Notes: generated by a model not told the origin, from the sequence alone. Positions 51,058 through 59,704 are shown, counted from the first letter of the stretch. The stretch is DNA of 64,000 nucleotides from VRUE01 sp963732225 (GCA_963732225.1 CAVSYR010000005.1:434001-498000), one strand, 5' to 3'. A program made the numbers and translations.

Positions 51058-52383
51058 TCAGGAAAAGTGGTTCCTAACTACTGGCTTGGCGACGATCACG
51101 TCGATCGCCGCCGCCCCTCCCAGGGCCGGGGCAAGCGCGAGGTAGGAAAGTGCTGGCGCCGCGATCGGCAGCTGCGCGCCGTGCCCGCTGGCGACGAAGT
51201 GGTGGACCACGCCCCACATCGCCCCGATCGATGCTTCCGCCGCGAACTTGCTCGGCCGCTGCGCCGGCGGGGCTCCGTGTCGAAGCCTTGCCGCCAGCTT
51301 GGCGATCATCTCGCTGCGCCACTGGATCGCCTCGGGGCCAGGTGAGAAGACCTCGAGGAAAGCGAGGCCGGTAAAGGTGGGGTCGCGCGCAAGGCGCCAG
51401 CAGAGGCCGGCGATCATCTGGCTGACGCCGCTCGCCCAGTCCTCGGCGGCGAGGAAGGAGGGCGCCGCCGCGGCGAGGGTGCGGTCGCTGAGCGTCTCTA
51501 GCGTCGCTAAGAAACAGTCCGCCACTCCCTCGAAGTGGGTGTCGAAGCTGCGCCTGGAGACTCCGGCGGCGGCGCGTACTCGCGGCACCGTCAGCGTTGG
51601 GTACCCCTCCTCGCTCGCCAGCCTCGCCGTGGCCGCGAGGATCAGCGCACGCTCGCCCTCCAGCCGCATGACGGGAGCGGCCTCGGGCGACGATGGCTCC
51701 CCCACTGCCCCGAGCCCCCGCAGGCGGGCCACGTCGTCGTCACAGAAAGAGAGCGCCCACATCAGCAGTTCGTCTCCATCGAACGCCAGCTCTCGCGGTT
51801 GCCCGGGGAGCAGCCGCGCCCGGGCCAACCGGCCGCCAGCGGCGACGATACCCTTCACCACCAGCGGCGGTAGCCGGGGGCTCCCGTCGGCGATGGCGAG
51901 GTTCTTCGCCACCAGCGCCTCGAAGAGCCGGTCCGTACGCCGCATCCGCTCGACCGCGGTGGCGCCGGCGGTAAATGCCTCGACCAGGGCCAGCCGCGCC
52001 CTCTCCGGGCTGCTGGTTATCTGATCGGCGAAGGCGAGAAACCCGAGCCGAAGCCGTTCGCGCCACTCTTCCTCGCCCTCCACGGCGGCGATGATCCCGC
52101 GCACCGAGTGGCTGACGATGATGTCGTAGGCGGCGAGGAAGCACTCCTCCTTGCCAGCGAAGAGTTTGTAGAAATCTCGCTTCGAGACCCGGGCGCGGTT
52201 GGTCAACTTCACCACGGAGACGGCGTTGTATCCGTGCTCGGCAACGAGCTCGATCATCGCCTCATGCAGCCGCCCGCGCTGGTGCGCGGCGACCTCCTTC
52301 GCCGAGAGTCCCGGCCCCGGCTTCAGCGGCGGATAGCGAGCGCTCCGCGATCGCGCGCCTCGCGATGAGTTACTTGGCGACAC
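51058..52383 (-). CDS. Double TetR-type transcriptional regulator
   Basis: A protein of 441 residues with two complete TetR-like halves in tandem. Half 1 (~30-215) has HTH LHEAMIELVAEHGYNAVSVV and TNRARVSKRDFYKLFAGKEE. Half 2 (~240-430) has ILAATARLASEEGYPTLTVP and VRAAAGVSRRSFDTHFEG. Each is followed by its own all-helical ligand domain, so the protein would work as a covalent dimer. It starts at GTG 52383, in an AT-richer divergent promoter region (52384-52565) shared with the helicase, which is a candidate target. Ligand unknown. Confidence 0.85.
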   Translation of the reverse strand: MSPSNSSRGARSRSARYPPLKPGPGLSAKEVAAHQRGRLHEAMIELVAEHGYNAVSVVKLTNRARVSKRDFYKLFAGKEECFLAAYDIIVSHSVRGIIAAVEGEEEWRERLRLGFLAFADQITSSPERARLALVEAFTAGATAVERMRRTDRLFEALVAKNLAIADGSPRLPPLVVKGIVAAGGRLARARLLPGQPRELAFDGDELLMWALSFCDDDVARLRGLGAVGEPSSPEAAPVMRLEGERALILAATARLASEEGYPTLTVPRVRAAAGVSRRSFDTHFEGVADCFLATLETLSDRTLAAAAPSFLAAEDWASGVSQMIAGLCWRLARDPTFTGLAFLEVFSPGPEAIQWRSEMIAKLAARLRHGAPPAQRPSKFAAEASIGAMWGVVHHFVASGHGAQLPIAAPALSYLALAPALGGAAAIDVIVAKPVVRNHFS

Positions 52384-52565
52384 TTCGTCAATACCAAAAC
52401 GAGGAATGCGCCAAAGCTGCTACATCAGATAGGTAAAAGCTGAGTGCAGTTATTTGCCTAAATGGCTTAGTGCACGGCGAGAAGCGAGGCCGGCAAGATC
52501 GATGAGACGGGAGCCTTGCGGGCCGGCCGTCCTCCGACCGCGGGCGGCCCTATTGTGGCCCGCCC

Positions 52566-54236
52566 TTGTACGACGCCTCTCAGCACCCGGTCGGTGGCAG
52601 CGCGCGTGCCCGATCGCTTCCGGATTGGCCCGATGCCCGACCCCTGCGCTCATGGCAGCAGGAGGCGACCGAGGCGGTGCGGGCGCACTCGGCCACCAGC
52701 TTCCTGGCCTCGGCCACCCCGGCGGCCGGCAAGACCACCTTCGGCCTGCACATCGCCCACCGGATGCTCAGCGCCAAGTTCGTCTCGCGCGTTGTCGTCG
52801 CCGGCCCGACCACCCACATCTGCCGCCAGTGGGCCGCCGACGCGGGCCGCTACGGCATCGACCTCGAGCCGAACAGGCCAAATGCGGACGGGCCGGAGTC
52901 GGCCGACTTCCACGGCGTCGCCGTCACCTACCAGACGATCGCGGCCGGGCCGGATACGCACCGGCTGGCCGCCAGCCGCCGGCCGACCCTGCTAATTGCC
53001 GACGAGCCGCACCACATGGGCGATCAGGCCGCCTGGGGCCTGCAGGCCCGCAGGGCCTTCGACGGCGCCCGCTTCCGACTGCTGCTCTCGGGCACCCCCT
53101 TCCGCTCCGACAACTCGGCCATCCCCTGGGTCACCTACGACGAGGACAGCCTCAGCCGGGCCGACTACACCTACGGCTATCCGCAGGCGCTGGTCGACCG
53201 AGTGTGCCGCCCGATCACCTTCCTGCCATACGACGGCGAGATGGAGTGGATCTCGGACGGTCGGCTGCGCAGCGCCGACTTCGACCTCGTTCTGCCGGCG
53301 GCGGAGTCGGCCCGGCGCCTGCGGACGGCGCTCAGCCCGGAGGGCGAGTGGATGGGCGAGGTGCTGCGCGACGGCGACGCCAGGCTGAGCGCGGTGCGCG
53401 CCGACGGGCATCCGGACGCGGGCGGCCTGGTCATCGCCTCCGATCAGGATCACGCGCGGGCGATCGCGGCGCGGCTTGGGTCGGTCTCGGGGGAGCAGCC
53501 CGAGCTGGTGATGAGTGACGAGCCCGGTGCCAGCCGGCGCATCGCCGACTTCGCCTCCTCCGATCGACGCTGGCTGGTCTCGGTCCTGATGGTCTCGGAG
53601 GGCGTCGACATCCCCCGCCTGCGGGTCGGCGTCTACGCGACCGCCGCCCGCACCGAGCTCTTCTTCCGCCAGGTGGTCGGCCGCTTCATCCGCACAACCC
53701 CGAGGCCGCGCCGCCAGATGAGCTACCTGCTGATGCCGGCCGACCCACGGCTGAAGGCACTCGCCCACGAGATCGAGCTGGAGCGCCGTCACGCGCTCGA
53801 CCTCTCAGCGGAAGCCGAGGAGGAAGAGGTCGAGCTGGACGACTTCGATCCGGAGCGGCCCGAGCCAGGTGGCGGATTTGCCGCCCTCAGCTCCGGCGAC
53901 GCCGAGCTGGACGAGGCGATCATGAGCGAGACCGCACTTCAGCTCTTCCCGACCGATGACCCTGAGCCGAGGGTGAAGAAGACGGTCGCCCTCACCAGGC
54001 CCAAAGCCGCGCCGGAGGACCTCGAGCCCGAGCGGGAATCGGCCTATGCGACCCGAGAGCGGCTGCGCGGCGAGCGCAGCCGCCTGGTCGCCAGCGTCGC
54101 CCGTCGCACCAACAAATCGCACCGGGAGGTCCAGGCTCGCATCAATCGCGCCACCCGGACGCCCTCGGTCACCAGCGCCACGATCGAGCAGCTCGAGCGC
54201 GGCAACGCGATGTTGCGCCGCGAGCTGGGCCGGTGA
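52566..54236 (+). CDS. Superfamily II DEAD/DEAH-type helicase (SSL2-like)
   Basis: A protein of 556 residues from TTG 52566. Motif I SATPAAGKTTFGLHIAH, motif II LLIADEPHHMGD (DEPH in place of DEAH), motif III LLLSGTPFRSD, motif V SVLMVSEGVDIPRL, motif VI ELFFRQVVGRFIRTTP. This order is that of SSL2/XPB- or type-I-restriction-like helicases. An acidic linker (AEEEEVELDDFDPE) and a coiled C-terminal region follow (YATRERLRGERSRLVASVA). Single-gene setting without nuclease or methylase partners leaves the role (repair or defence) open. Confidence 0.85.
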   Translation: MYDASQHPVGGSARARSLPDWPDARPLRSWQQEATEAVRAHSATSFLASATPAAGKTTFGLHIAHRMLSAKFVSRVVVAGPTTHICRQWAADAGRYGIDLEPNRPNADGPESADFHGVAVTYQTIAAGPDTHRLAASRRPTLLIADEPHHMGDQAAWGLQARRAFDGARFRLLLSGTPFRSDNSAIPWVTYDEDSLSRADYTYGYPQALVDRVCRPITFLPYDGEMEWISDGRLRSADFDLVLPAAESARRLRTALSPEGEWMGEVLRDGDARLSAVRADGHPDAGGLVIASDQDHARAIAARLGSVSGEQPELVMSDEPGASRRIADFASSDRRWLVSVLMVSEGVDIPRLRVGVYATAARTELFFRQVVGRFIRTTPRPRRQMSYLLMPADPRLKALAHEIELERRHALDLSAEAEEEEVELDDFDPERPEPGGGFAALSSGDAELDEAIMSETALQLFPTDDPEPRVKKTVALTRPKAAPEDLEPERESAYATRERLRGERSRLVASVARRTNKSHREVQARINRATRTPSVTSATIEQLERGNAMLRRELGR

Positions 54237-54288
54237 GAGGTCACTGAAACTGAAGCGCCCCATCCACATCGCGCCATAGAATCGCGCC

Positions 54289-54690
54289 GTGTCGTTCACT
54301 CTCAGGAACCTGAAGGACGACCTGGAGGATGTCGGGTCCAACTTCAACGGCTCGCCGGACCTGGAGTTCCGCTTGGCGACCAGGGCGCTCGAGCTCGAGC
54401 AATCAGGCTTGGGCTACCAGCGCCTCCCGCCCGGCTATCGCTTTCCCTACGGCCACACGCACAAGAAGCAAGAGGAGGTGTACGTGGTCCTGCGCGGGAG
54501 CGGGCGGATGAAGCTCGATGAGGAGATAGTCGAGCTCAAGGAATGGGACGCGGTACGCGTCTCGCCCGGTACATGGCGAGGCTATGAGGCCGGGCCGCAG
54601 GGCCTCGAGATCCTCGTCATCGGTGCGCCCAATCTCGGCGAGTCTCCGCGCGAAGACGTCGAGGGCCAGCGCGACTGGTGGACCGACTAG
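54289..54690 (+). CDS. Cupin-domain protein
   Basis: A protein of 133 residues from GTG 54289. Metal-type cupin motif GHTHKKQEEVYVVLRGSGRM (GX5HXH-like with Glu) and RVSPGTWRGYEAGPQGLEIL. Unlike the cupin at 44253, the metal ligands are well kept. Substrate unknown. 52 bp after the helicase stop on the same strand; converges on a small membrane gene. Confidence 0.85.
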   Translation: MSFTLRNLKDDLEDVGSNFNGSPDLEFRLATRALELEQSGLGYQRLPPGYRFPYGHTHKKQEEVYVVLRGSGRMKLDEEIVELKEWDAVRVSPGTWRGYEAGPQGLEILVIGAPNLGESPREDVEGQRDWWTD

Positions 54691-54693
54691 CGC

Positions 54694-54891
54694 CTAGTCC
54701 GTCTCGCCGCGGCGAGCATACATCTCGTCCACACGGGACATGCCTTTCGGCGGCAACATTGCCCCAACGATCCAGATGACCGGGATGAAAAAACCGAAGG
54801 CGAAGAGGAAGTAGTGCTTGTTCTGGAACGTCCTGACGCCAAGGACAACCAAGAGAACGAAATACAAGATGCCTAGTCCGACGATAAGCAA
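54694..54891 (-). CDS. 65-residue two-helix membrane protein
   Basis: MLIVGLGILYFVLLVVLGVR is helix 1 and YFLFAFGFFIPVIWIVGAM is helix 2, with a basic turn (TFQNKH) between and a charged C-terminal tail (SRVDEMYARRGETD). No family recognised. 3 bp from the convergent cupin stop. Typical of small, poorly characterised membrane proteins. Confidence 0.65.
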   Translation of the reverse strand: MLIVGLGILYFVLLVVLGVRTFQNKHYFLFAFGFFIPVIWIVGAMLPPKGMSRVDEMYARRGETD

Positions 54892-55060
54892 GACGAGCTC
54901 CCATCCCTATAGAGGTTCAGCCGACTCAGACGCTTTCTAATCGGTGGGGCGGCGGCTGGCACCACTGCACTCCGCGTCGTACTGCGCCCCCGAGTCTGGC
55001 ACAGCCAGCCTCGGCATAGGCACCTATATGCCTCTCAGCTGGTCGCAACGTGACGGGGCA

Positions 55061-55939
55061 CTAGAAGGTGATCGTCCCTTCTTCGGCAGTTACCTTCTTG
55101 ATCGTGCTGTCATCAATTGGCGAGTTCACGTAGGGCCAACCCTTGAGAGGCATTGGGTTTCCGACCCCGTTCTTCCAGAGAGTGTCGTCGTCGAGTAGCC
55201 AGTGATAGAGGTTGGCGAAACAGAAGTCCGGGTGAAGCTTCAAGCCTACGCCGCCAATCCGGCCGCCCTCTTTTCGGAGCATCCCCTTGATCTGACTCTC
55301 GAAGAGCGGCGGCGAATGTTCATCCTCGCCACTCACGTAGGAGAGGGTGCAGCCGACGATCAGATCCGCGATCTGGAGGAGCCGAGTGCTCTTGGAGTCC
55401 TGCGTCAAGACCAGGGCAACGTTTTCCAGGTCCATGAATTGAGTGCCCTCACGCAGCGTCTCCACGCACTCGGAGAGGAAGCGCTCCTCGGCCTTCCGGC
55501 CGCCAGCCGGATGATCAGCGATCACAAGGGCTTCTGTACCGGTGCTGCGCAAGTGGTAATCGCTGCGCTCCAAGAAAACCTTGACTGCCGCCATTTCATG
55601 ATCGTCATCGTTGCCGTCCGTGCTGCGTCGCGACTTGTCCTGGATGACCACGAAGGCTTCCGCTCCTTCTTCCTTGGCTGCTTCCAGCACGTCAGTGAAA
55701 AACTCCGCCCTGTCCTCCTCCACCAGGTTCTTGCGCATCCAGTCACGCTTACCTGGCGACCACTTGAACTCGTCTTTGTCAGAGGGGAAGCCGTACTCCA
55801 TACAAGTTTCGTCTAGCGTCCGCGTCAATGCCTGCACGCCGTCGCTCGGGACGTGCAGCCCGCCGACCGCAACTAGGTGGCCCATCCCCGGACGGCTCGG
55901 CTTCTTCTGCTTGCTGTCATCGACCAGGATCAGATCCAT
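55061..55939 (-). CDS. DUF3800-domain protein
   Basis: A protein of 292 residues from ATG 55939 (MDLILVDDSKQKKPS), matching the DUF3800 start with early acidic residues. The longer open frame to 56131 adds 64 residues that look non-conserved. Later DUF3800-like segments are HLVAVGGLHVPSDGVQ, DKDEFKWSPGKRDWM, ALVIADHPAGGRKAEERFLS, LVLTQDSKSTRLLQIADLIV (terminal Asp). The fold resembles RNase H, and the family is frequent on mobile elements and near defence genes. Its base composition is lower in GC than neighbours. It adjoins the tRNA-end repeat at 56.15 kb, consistent with acquisition. Confidence 0.75.
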   Translation of the reverse strand: MDLILVDDSKQKKPSRPGMGHLVAVGGLHVPSDGVQALTRTLDETCMEYGFPSDKDEFKWSPGKRDWMRKNLVEEDRAEFFTDVLEAAKEEGAEAFVVIQDKSRRSTDGNDDDHEMAAVKVFLERSDYHLRSTGTEALVIADHPAGGRKAEERFLSECVETLREGTQFMDLENVALVLTQDSKSTRLLQIADLIVGCTLSYVSGEDEHSPPLFESQIKGMLRKEGGRIGGVGLKLHPDFCFANLYHWLLDDDTLWKNGVGNPMPLKGWPYVNSPIDDSTIKKVTAEEGTITF

Positions 55940-56141
55940 CAGCGGTTGCTTTGCCCTCGTTAGTCGCCCTCGAATTCCGAAAACGTGCTCGTCGTCCCCA
56001 AAGCCGCCGGAGCTGGGCGTCTCGGGATGAGTGAAATCTAGGGCACCGAGCGTCTCGGTGGAGGCAACGGCGAGTACCCCACCGAAGCGCAAAGCGAGGA
56101 GGAATCGGCCGAAATCACCGCTAATCGCCACAGATCCGCAT

Positions 56142-56167
56142 CATTTCAGGCACTAGTGCCTGAAATG
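56142..56167. repeat. 26-nt perfect palindrome at the edge of the tRNA-end repeat
   Basis: CATTTCAGGCACT joined directly to AGTGCCTGAAATG. The right half is part of the direct repeat (also at 58426), the left half is not. Could be an insertion or integrase site. Confidence 0.75.
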
Positions 56168-56311
56168 GAGGCGATATGCGGGGGTGGTTTGATTTTTCCG
56201 ACCGCGCCCCCCTTAACGACGGAATCCCGCCCTAGAGCGGGATTCCGCGAGAAGCGGCTGAAGGGATTCGAACCCTCGACCTTCTGCATGGCAATTAGAT
56301 CCGTCTCCGAG
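56153..56311. repeat. Direct repeat copy 1 with tRNA 3'-end remnant
   Basis: Starts CTAGTGCCTGAAATGGAGGC and closely matches 58426-58551. It contains a minus-strand tRNA 3' end at 56252-56291: T-arm GAGGG-TTCGAAT-CCCTT followed by CAGCCGCT, with no 5' half. Relative to copy 2 it has an extra ~29-bp hairpin (56220-56247, stem CGGAATCCCGC). Similarity continues past the tRNA end (GGCAATT...CCGTCTCC). The stretch 55940-56564 holds no convincing gene. Confidence 0.8.
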
Positions 56312-56564
56312 ACCAGCGGACGGCGAACAGGGGCGCTTGCAGGGATTTCCTCGCAGCGCGCCAGGCGGCCGTAATTTGAAGTGCGCGCGGATATGCGCCG
56401 ATAGGCAGCGATTTGGGAACTTCGGCGCGGAAGTGCCCGAAACGCGAGAGGCAGGTTCCATTACTGCCCCGGCCAACACCTGGCGGACCACCGGATAACC
56501 GATCAGGCGCACCACCTCCGCGCCGGGTCCGCGCAGCCCGGGCCGCTGCGAACCCTGGGCGGGC

Positions 56565-57476
56565 TCAGGGTTCGGGACTCCCCGACGGCCCACGGCCGCT
56601 CCCTTCGGTTCCCGGCGGCGGCGCTTCAGGTTCAATGACCAACGGGTAGTCGATCGGTTCCCGGCCGAGCTCCTTGCCTTCCGCGTCGAGGGCGATCACC
56701 TCGACCGGCGTGCGGCTAGGTTCCGCGAGCAGGACGAAGCCCCCTTCGACCCCAAAGACCCGGAGGGGCGGCCCCGATTTGTAGGTGAGTTCGACGCTCC
56801 TCACCGACCGGGCCGCGATCCCGAACAGTGGGACATGGCCCTGGTGGCCGGCCGGCACCGGCCACGGACCGACGACATGCAGCGGGGAGTCGCCGAGTTC
56901 CGCGACGTTTTCATAGCCCATGATGAAACTGCCGTTGCTGCCCTGTCCGAACTCGAAATTCAGGCCGCCGGCGGAGCCGATGTAGGAGTAGAGCTTGTAG
57001 CCGCCGGCTTCGGCGATCACCCGCGGTTCCTTGGAGGAGTATTCCTGGTAAAGGTTTTCGGGCGCTTCTTCGCCCGAGCCGAGCGACTTTCCGGGGGCTT
57101 CGGCGGACTCGCCGCCGAGCCAGGCGGAGAAGACACCGCCGACGCTTTCCCCTGCGCCTTCGATCGCCGCCCGGGTGGGCGGCACCGAGTAGAGGGCCAC
57201 CCCGAGAAGTACCAGCGCTGCGAGCGCCTGCAGGACGAGCTTCGGAGCGCCCCAGCGCCGACGCGCTGCGCCGGGGCGCCGGTCATGGCGCCGGCCACGG
57301 CCCGCGCCTGTGGCCTGCGCATGGGCCACAGATGAGGGATGCCGCTCGGACGCGAGGATCGTGGCGAGCATGTCCTCCGCGGTCGAGTCCCACAGTCGGT
57401 CCGGCCGCTCGGCGTCGTCGAGCGGGTCGAGGGTCCGCACTTCGTCTATCACCATGTCTTCGCTCCTCTCGTTCAT
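56565..57476 (-). CDS. Single-pass membrane protein, probable ECF sigma partner
   Basis: A protein of 303 residues. A cytoplasmic N-terminal ~80 residues (MNERSEDMVIDEVRTLDPLD, then an Arg-rich stretch) precede a membrane helix at ~82-100 (LVLQALAALVLLGVALYSV). An extracytoplasmic beta-rich domain follows (VIAEAGGYKLYSYIGSAGGL, GFVLLAEPSRTPVEVIALDA). ATG 57476 overlaps the sigma-factor stop by 4 bp (ATGA), the layout of a sigma/anti-sigma or sigma/sensor pair, though no zinc-binding anti-sigma motif (HxxxCxxC) is present. Anti-sigma function is thus inference from position. Confidence 0.65.
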   Translation of the reverse strand: MNERSEDMVIDEVRTLDPLDDAERPDRLWDSTAEDMLATILASERHPSSVAHAQATGAGRGRRHDRRPGAARRRWGAPKLVLQALAALVLLGVALYSVPPTRAAIEGAGESVGGVFSAWLGGESAEAPGKSLGSGEEAPENLYQEYSSKEPRVIAEAGGYKLYSYIGSAGGLNFEFGQGSNGSFIMGYENVAELGDSPLHVVGPWPVPAGHQGHVPLFGIAARSVRSVELTYKSGPPLRVFGVEGGFVLLAEPSRTPVEVIALDAEGKELGREPIDYPLVIEPEAPPPGTEGSGRGPSGSPEP

Positions 57477-58069
57477 TTGGTTCCCGCGGCACCGTGCCGG
57501 GCATGAGCCCTTGGTCGTATGTCCTCACCTGATGAATGCCCGTTGGTGACAAGCTCTTTCGAGAGTCGTCGGCGGGCGCGGTGCAGTCGCAGCGAGAAGG
57601 TGGCCGCTGAACAGCCGAGGACCTGCGCCCCCTCACGCGGCGCGAGTCCCTCCCACGCGACCAGCGTGAGGATCTCGCGATCACGCTCGGGGAGGGCGCC
57701 AAAGGCCGCGGCGAGGGACTCCCTCTGGGCCAGGCGCTCGGCGACCGGGATCTCGGGGTCGGCGACCTCCACCCCCTCCAGGGAGGAGACGGTCAGGTGT
57801 GCGGCCCGGCGACGCTCGGAGCGGTGGCGGTGCCCCAGCACCTTCCGGGCGGTGCCCAACAGCCACGGCAACGGCTCGACCGGGACCGCCTCGAGGCGGC
57901 GCCAGGCGATCAAGAAGGTCTCCGACACGATTTCCTCGGCCACCTCGCGGCCTGTGGTCCGTCGCAGGACGTAGGCGAGGACGCGCGGGTAGCAGGAGCG
58001 GAAGATCGCCTCGAAGCGAGCGGCGGCCAACGCCTCCTGCAGGATCGGTCGGTCGTCGGTCACTATCAC
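57473..58069 (-). CDS. ECF-family RNA polymerase sigma factor
   Basis: A protein of 198 residues. Region 2: FEAIFRSCYPRVLAYVLRRT, EIVSETFLIAWRRLEAVPVE, LPWLLGTARKVLGHRHRSER. Region 4: ALPERDREILTLVAWEGLAP, REGAQVLGCSAATFSLRLHR. Coupled to the membrane protein after it. The pair is enclosed by the two long direct repeats at 56.15 and 58.43 kb, which suggests it moves or was inserted as a unit. The region upstream (58070-58629) has no gene. Confidence 0.9.
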   Translation of the reverse strand: MIVTDDRPILQEALAAARFEAIFRSCYPRVLAYVLRRTTGREVAEEIVSETFLIAWRRLEAVPVEPLPWLLGTARKVLGHRHRSERRRAAHLTVSSLEGVEVADPEIPVAERLAQRESLAAAFGALPERDREILTLVAWEGLAPREGAQVLGCSAATFSLRLHRARRRLSKELVTNGHSSGEDIRPRAHARHGAAGTK

Positions 58070-58333
58070 TGTAATGCCCGCCGGGCGGTGGATATTTCAC
58101 CCGGCGACATAGTGACGGGGAGTCGGGTCGAGGACGACGGGCCTCTACCGGGTAGCGTCGCCGCTGCAGGACGCCGAAGCCACGTGGCGATCCCAATCCT
58201 TGTCCTGAATGAGCTCGGCCAGGCCAATCCGGCTCACCCCCAGCCTCAATCTTCCTTGCCGCACCTGCCGATCTCGGCCTGCCCGCGAATGGGCGCCGGT
58301 GCTGCGAGCCGCAGGCGGCTGACCTCGAAAGGA

Positions 58334-58367
58334 GCGCCACGGCAGTTCCGGAGAACCGCCGTGGCGC
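58334..58367. terminator. GC hairpin in the gene-free stretch 58070-58629
   Basis: GCGCCACGGC pairs with GCCGTGGCGC around a 14-nt loop that itself holds GTTCC..GGAGAAC-like pairing. No gene ends nearby, so its role is unclear. The rest of 58070-58425 shows nothing else I can support. Confidence 0.4.
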
Positions 58368-58425
58368 CGTTACCTACATCAAGCCGCTCGATCACACCCT
58401 GCTGAGTGCAAACGGTGGATCAGGG

Positions 58426-58551
58426 CTAGTGCCTGAAATGGAGGCGATATGCGGGGGTGGTTTGATTTTCGAATGCGCCCCCTGAACGACGAAAGCGGCT
58501 GAAGAGATTCGAACCCTCGAGCTTCTGCCCGGCAATTGGGCCCGTCTCCAG
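58426..58551. repeat. Direct repeat copy 2 with tRNA 3'-end remnant
   Basis: Begins CTAGTGCCTGAAATGGAGGC as in copy 1 and shares the tRNA-end segment (58493-58530) with small changes (GAAGAGATTC, GAGCTTCTGC). It lacks the extra hairpin of copy 1. Together the copies bracket ~2.1 kb holding the sigma pair. Confidence 0.8.
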
Positions 58552-58629
58552 GCGATCTCCCCAGGTTAGGCACCCTGCGAGCTCGCCTGCTCGATTCACG
58601 GTGGCGCCGACCGCCGCCGATAGGGAGGC

Positions 58630-59277
58630 ATGAAAAAGCTCACCGCGCGGCTGACCTACGCCAACGTCGTCTCGACCCTCTGCCTGTTCCTGCTCCTCGG
58701 CGGTGGCGCCGCCTTTGCCGCCACGCAGCTGCCCAAGAACAGCGTCGGCGCCAAGCAGCTCCGCAACGGCGCAGTCACCCAGGCGAAGATCGCCACCCAG
58801 GCCCAGGCGGCGCTGCGCGGGCAGATGGGCGCACCGGGACCCCGCGGCGAGACTGGGCCGCGGGGAGATGCCGGGCCCCGGGGCGAAACCGGCCTCCGCG
58901 GACCGGCCGGTCCGACCGAAGGCCAGTCGTTCGGCGACGACCTGAGCTGGACTCCGGAGCTCGAATTCGGCTCACCGGTGACAACGGAGACAGCCGGCAA
59001 GCTCTACGTCTTCGGCCACGTCGAATCCGCGGAAGTCAGCTGCACGACAGGCACCACTGTTGAATCCGCCCTCTTCCTCAACAGCGTCCTCGTTCCCGGC
59101 ACCAGCTGGGAAATGGTGGCCGGCGTCAAAAAGAGCATCGACTTCGCCGGAGTCACCGCCGCGTCGATCGCCGCCGGTACCCCGAAACTCGCCTGGGGCG
59201 CCCGCTGCGTAGGCCCGGGCACCGTTGTCGGGATGGTGCCGGGGATCTACGGGTTCGGATCGATCGTCCTCGGCTGA
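58630..59277 (+). CDS. Secreted collagen-like repeat protein
   Basis: A protein of 215 residues. N-terminal signal/anchor (YANVVSTLCLFLLLGGGAAF), then AATQLPKNSVGAKQLRNGAV, a motif widespread in Thermoleophilia exported proteins. Gly-X-X triplets follow (~72-96: GAPGPRGETGPRGDAGPRGE), and a ~115-residue C-terminal beta domain with two cysteines (VSCTTGTTV, GARCVGPGT) ends the protein. Probably a surface trimer. ATG 58630 lies 80 bp after direct repeat copy 2, with SD-like GGGAGG upstream. Confidence 0.85.
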   Translation: MKKLTARLTYANVVSTLCLFLLLGGGAAFAATQLPKNSVGAKQLRNGAVTQAKIATQAQAALRGQMGAPGPRGETGPRGDAGPRGETGLRGPAGPTEGQSFGDDLSWTPELEFGSPVTTETAGKLYVFGHVESAEVSCTTGTTVESALFLNSVLVPGTSWEMVAGVKKSIDFAGVTAASIAAGTPKLAWGARCVGPGTVVGMVPGIYGFGSIVLG

Positions 59278-59597
59278 GGCACACCCCTAGTGGCCCTTGT
59301 ACTTCTCGCGGGTTTTCTCCCCTGCCGACCTGAGCCTGGTTAATTTCGATCGGCTCAGCGATCAGCTGCTTATCGGAGAGATTCATTCGTAGCTCCTCGA
59401 GTCAAGCAAGGAGCCGGCAGGAGTTGTTCGAACTGAGCGGCACGTGCTTGCCGTCGCTGGAGGCATGCACAAGCGACCCCCGCCAAACGGCCAGGTTGCC
59501 CCGCGTCCCGGTGATCTGAAAGCGGTTTTCGCACGCGTGCTGATCGGCTACTCCTGGCGGTTCCTCTGGTGTTTCGAGGACAGAACTCCGATTCGGC

Positions 59598-59654
59598 CTG
59601 TAGAGCCAAATTCCGACATGCATAAGAACCACTGCCGGATATTTGGCTCTACAG
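59598..59654. repeat. 14-bp inverted repeat preceding the third tRNA-end remnant
   Basis: CTGTAGAGCCAAAT (59598-59611) pairs with ATTTGGCTCTACAG (59641-59654), with a 29-nt loop, 10 bp before the tRNA-end remnant. Copy 1 also has a hairpin at the same place. The rest of 59278-59597 shows no supported gene. Confidence 0.7.
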
Positions 59655-59664
59655 AGGGAACTTC

Positions 59665-59704
59665 GAAGCGGCTGAAGGATTCGAACCCTCGACCTTCTGC
59701 ATGG
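59665..59704. repeat. tRNA 3'-end remnant, copy 3
   Basis: GAAGCGGCTGAAGGATTCGA followed by ACCCTCGACCTTCTGCATGG, the same 40-nt segment as copy 1 minus one G. Sequence differs beyond it, so only the tRNA-end portion is shared. The ATG of the next ORF is its last triplet but one. Confidence 0.8.

Noticed and set aside
55940..56131. N-terminal extension of the DUF3800 protein
   Set aside because: DUF3800 proteins begin near the first Asp motif; the extension shows no conserved pattern.
59402..59632. Minus-strand 76-codon frame (FQITGTRGNLAVWRGSL)
   Set aside because: Some beta-like texture hints at a remnant of a secreted protein, but there is no signal peptide, partner or clear family; not enough to call.
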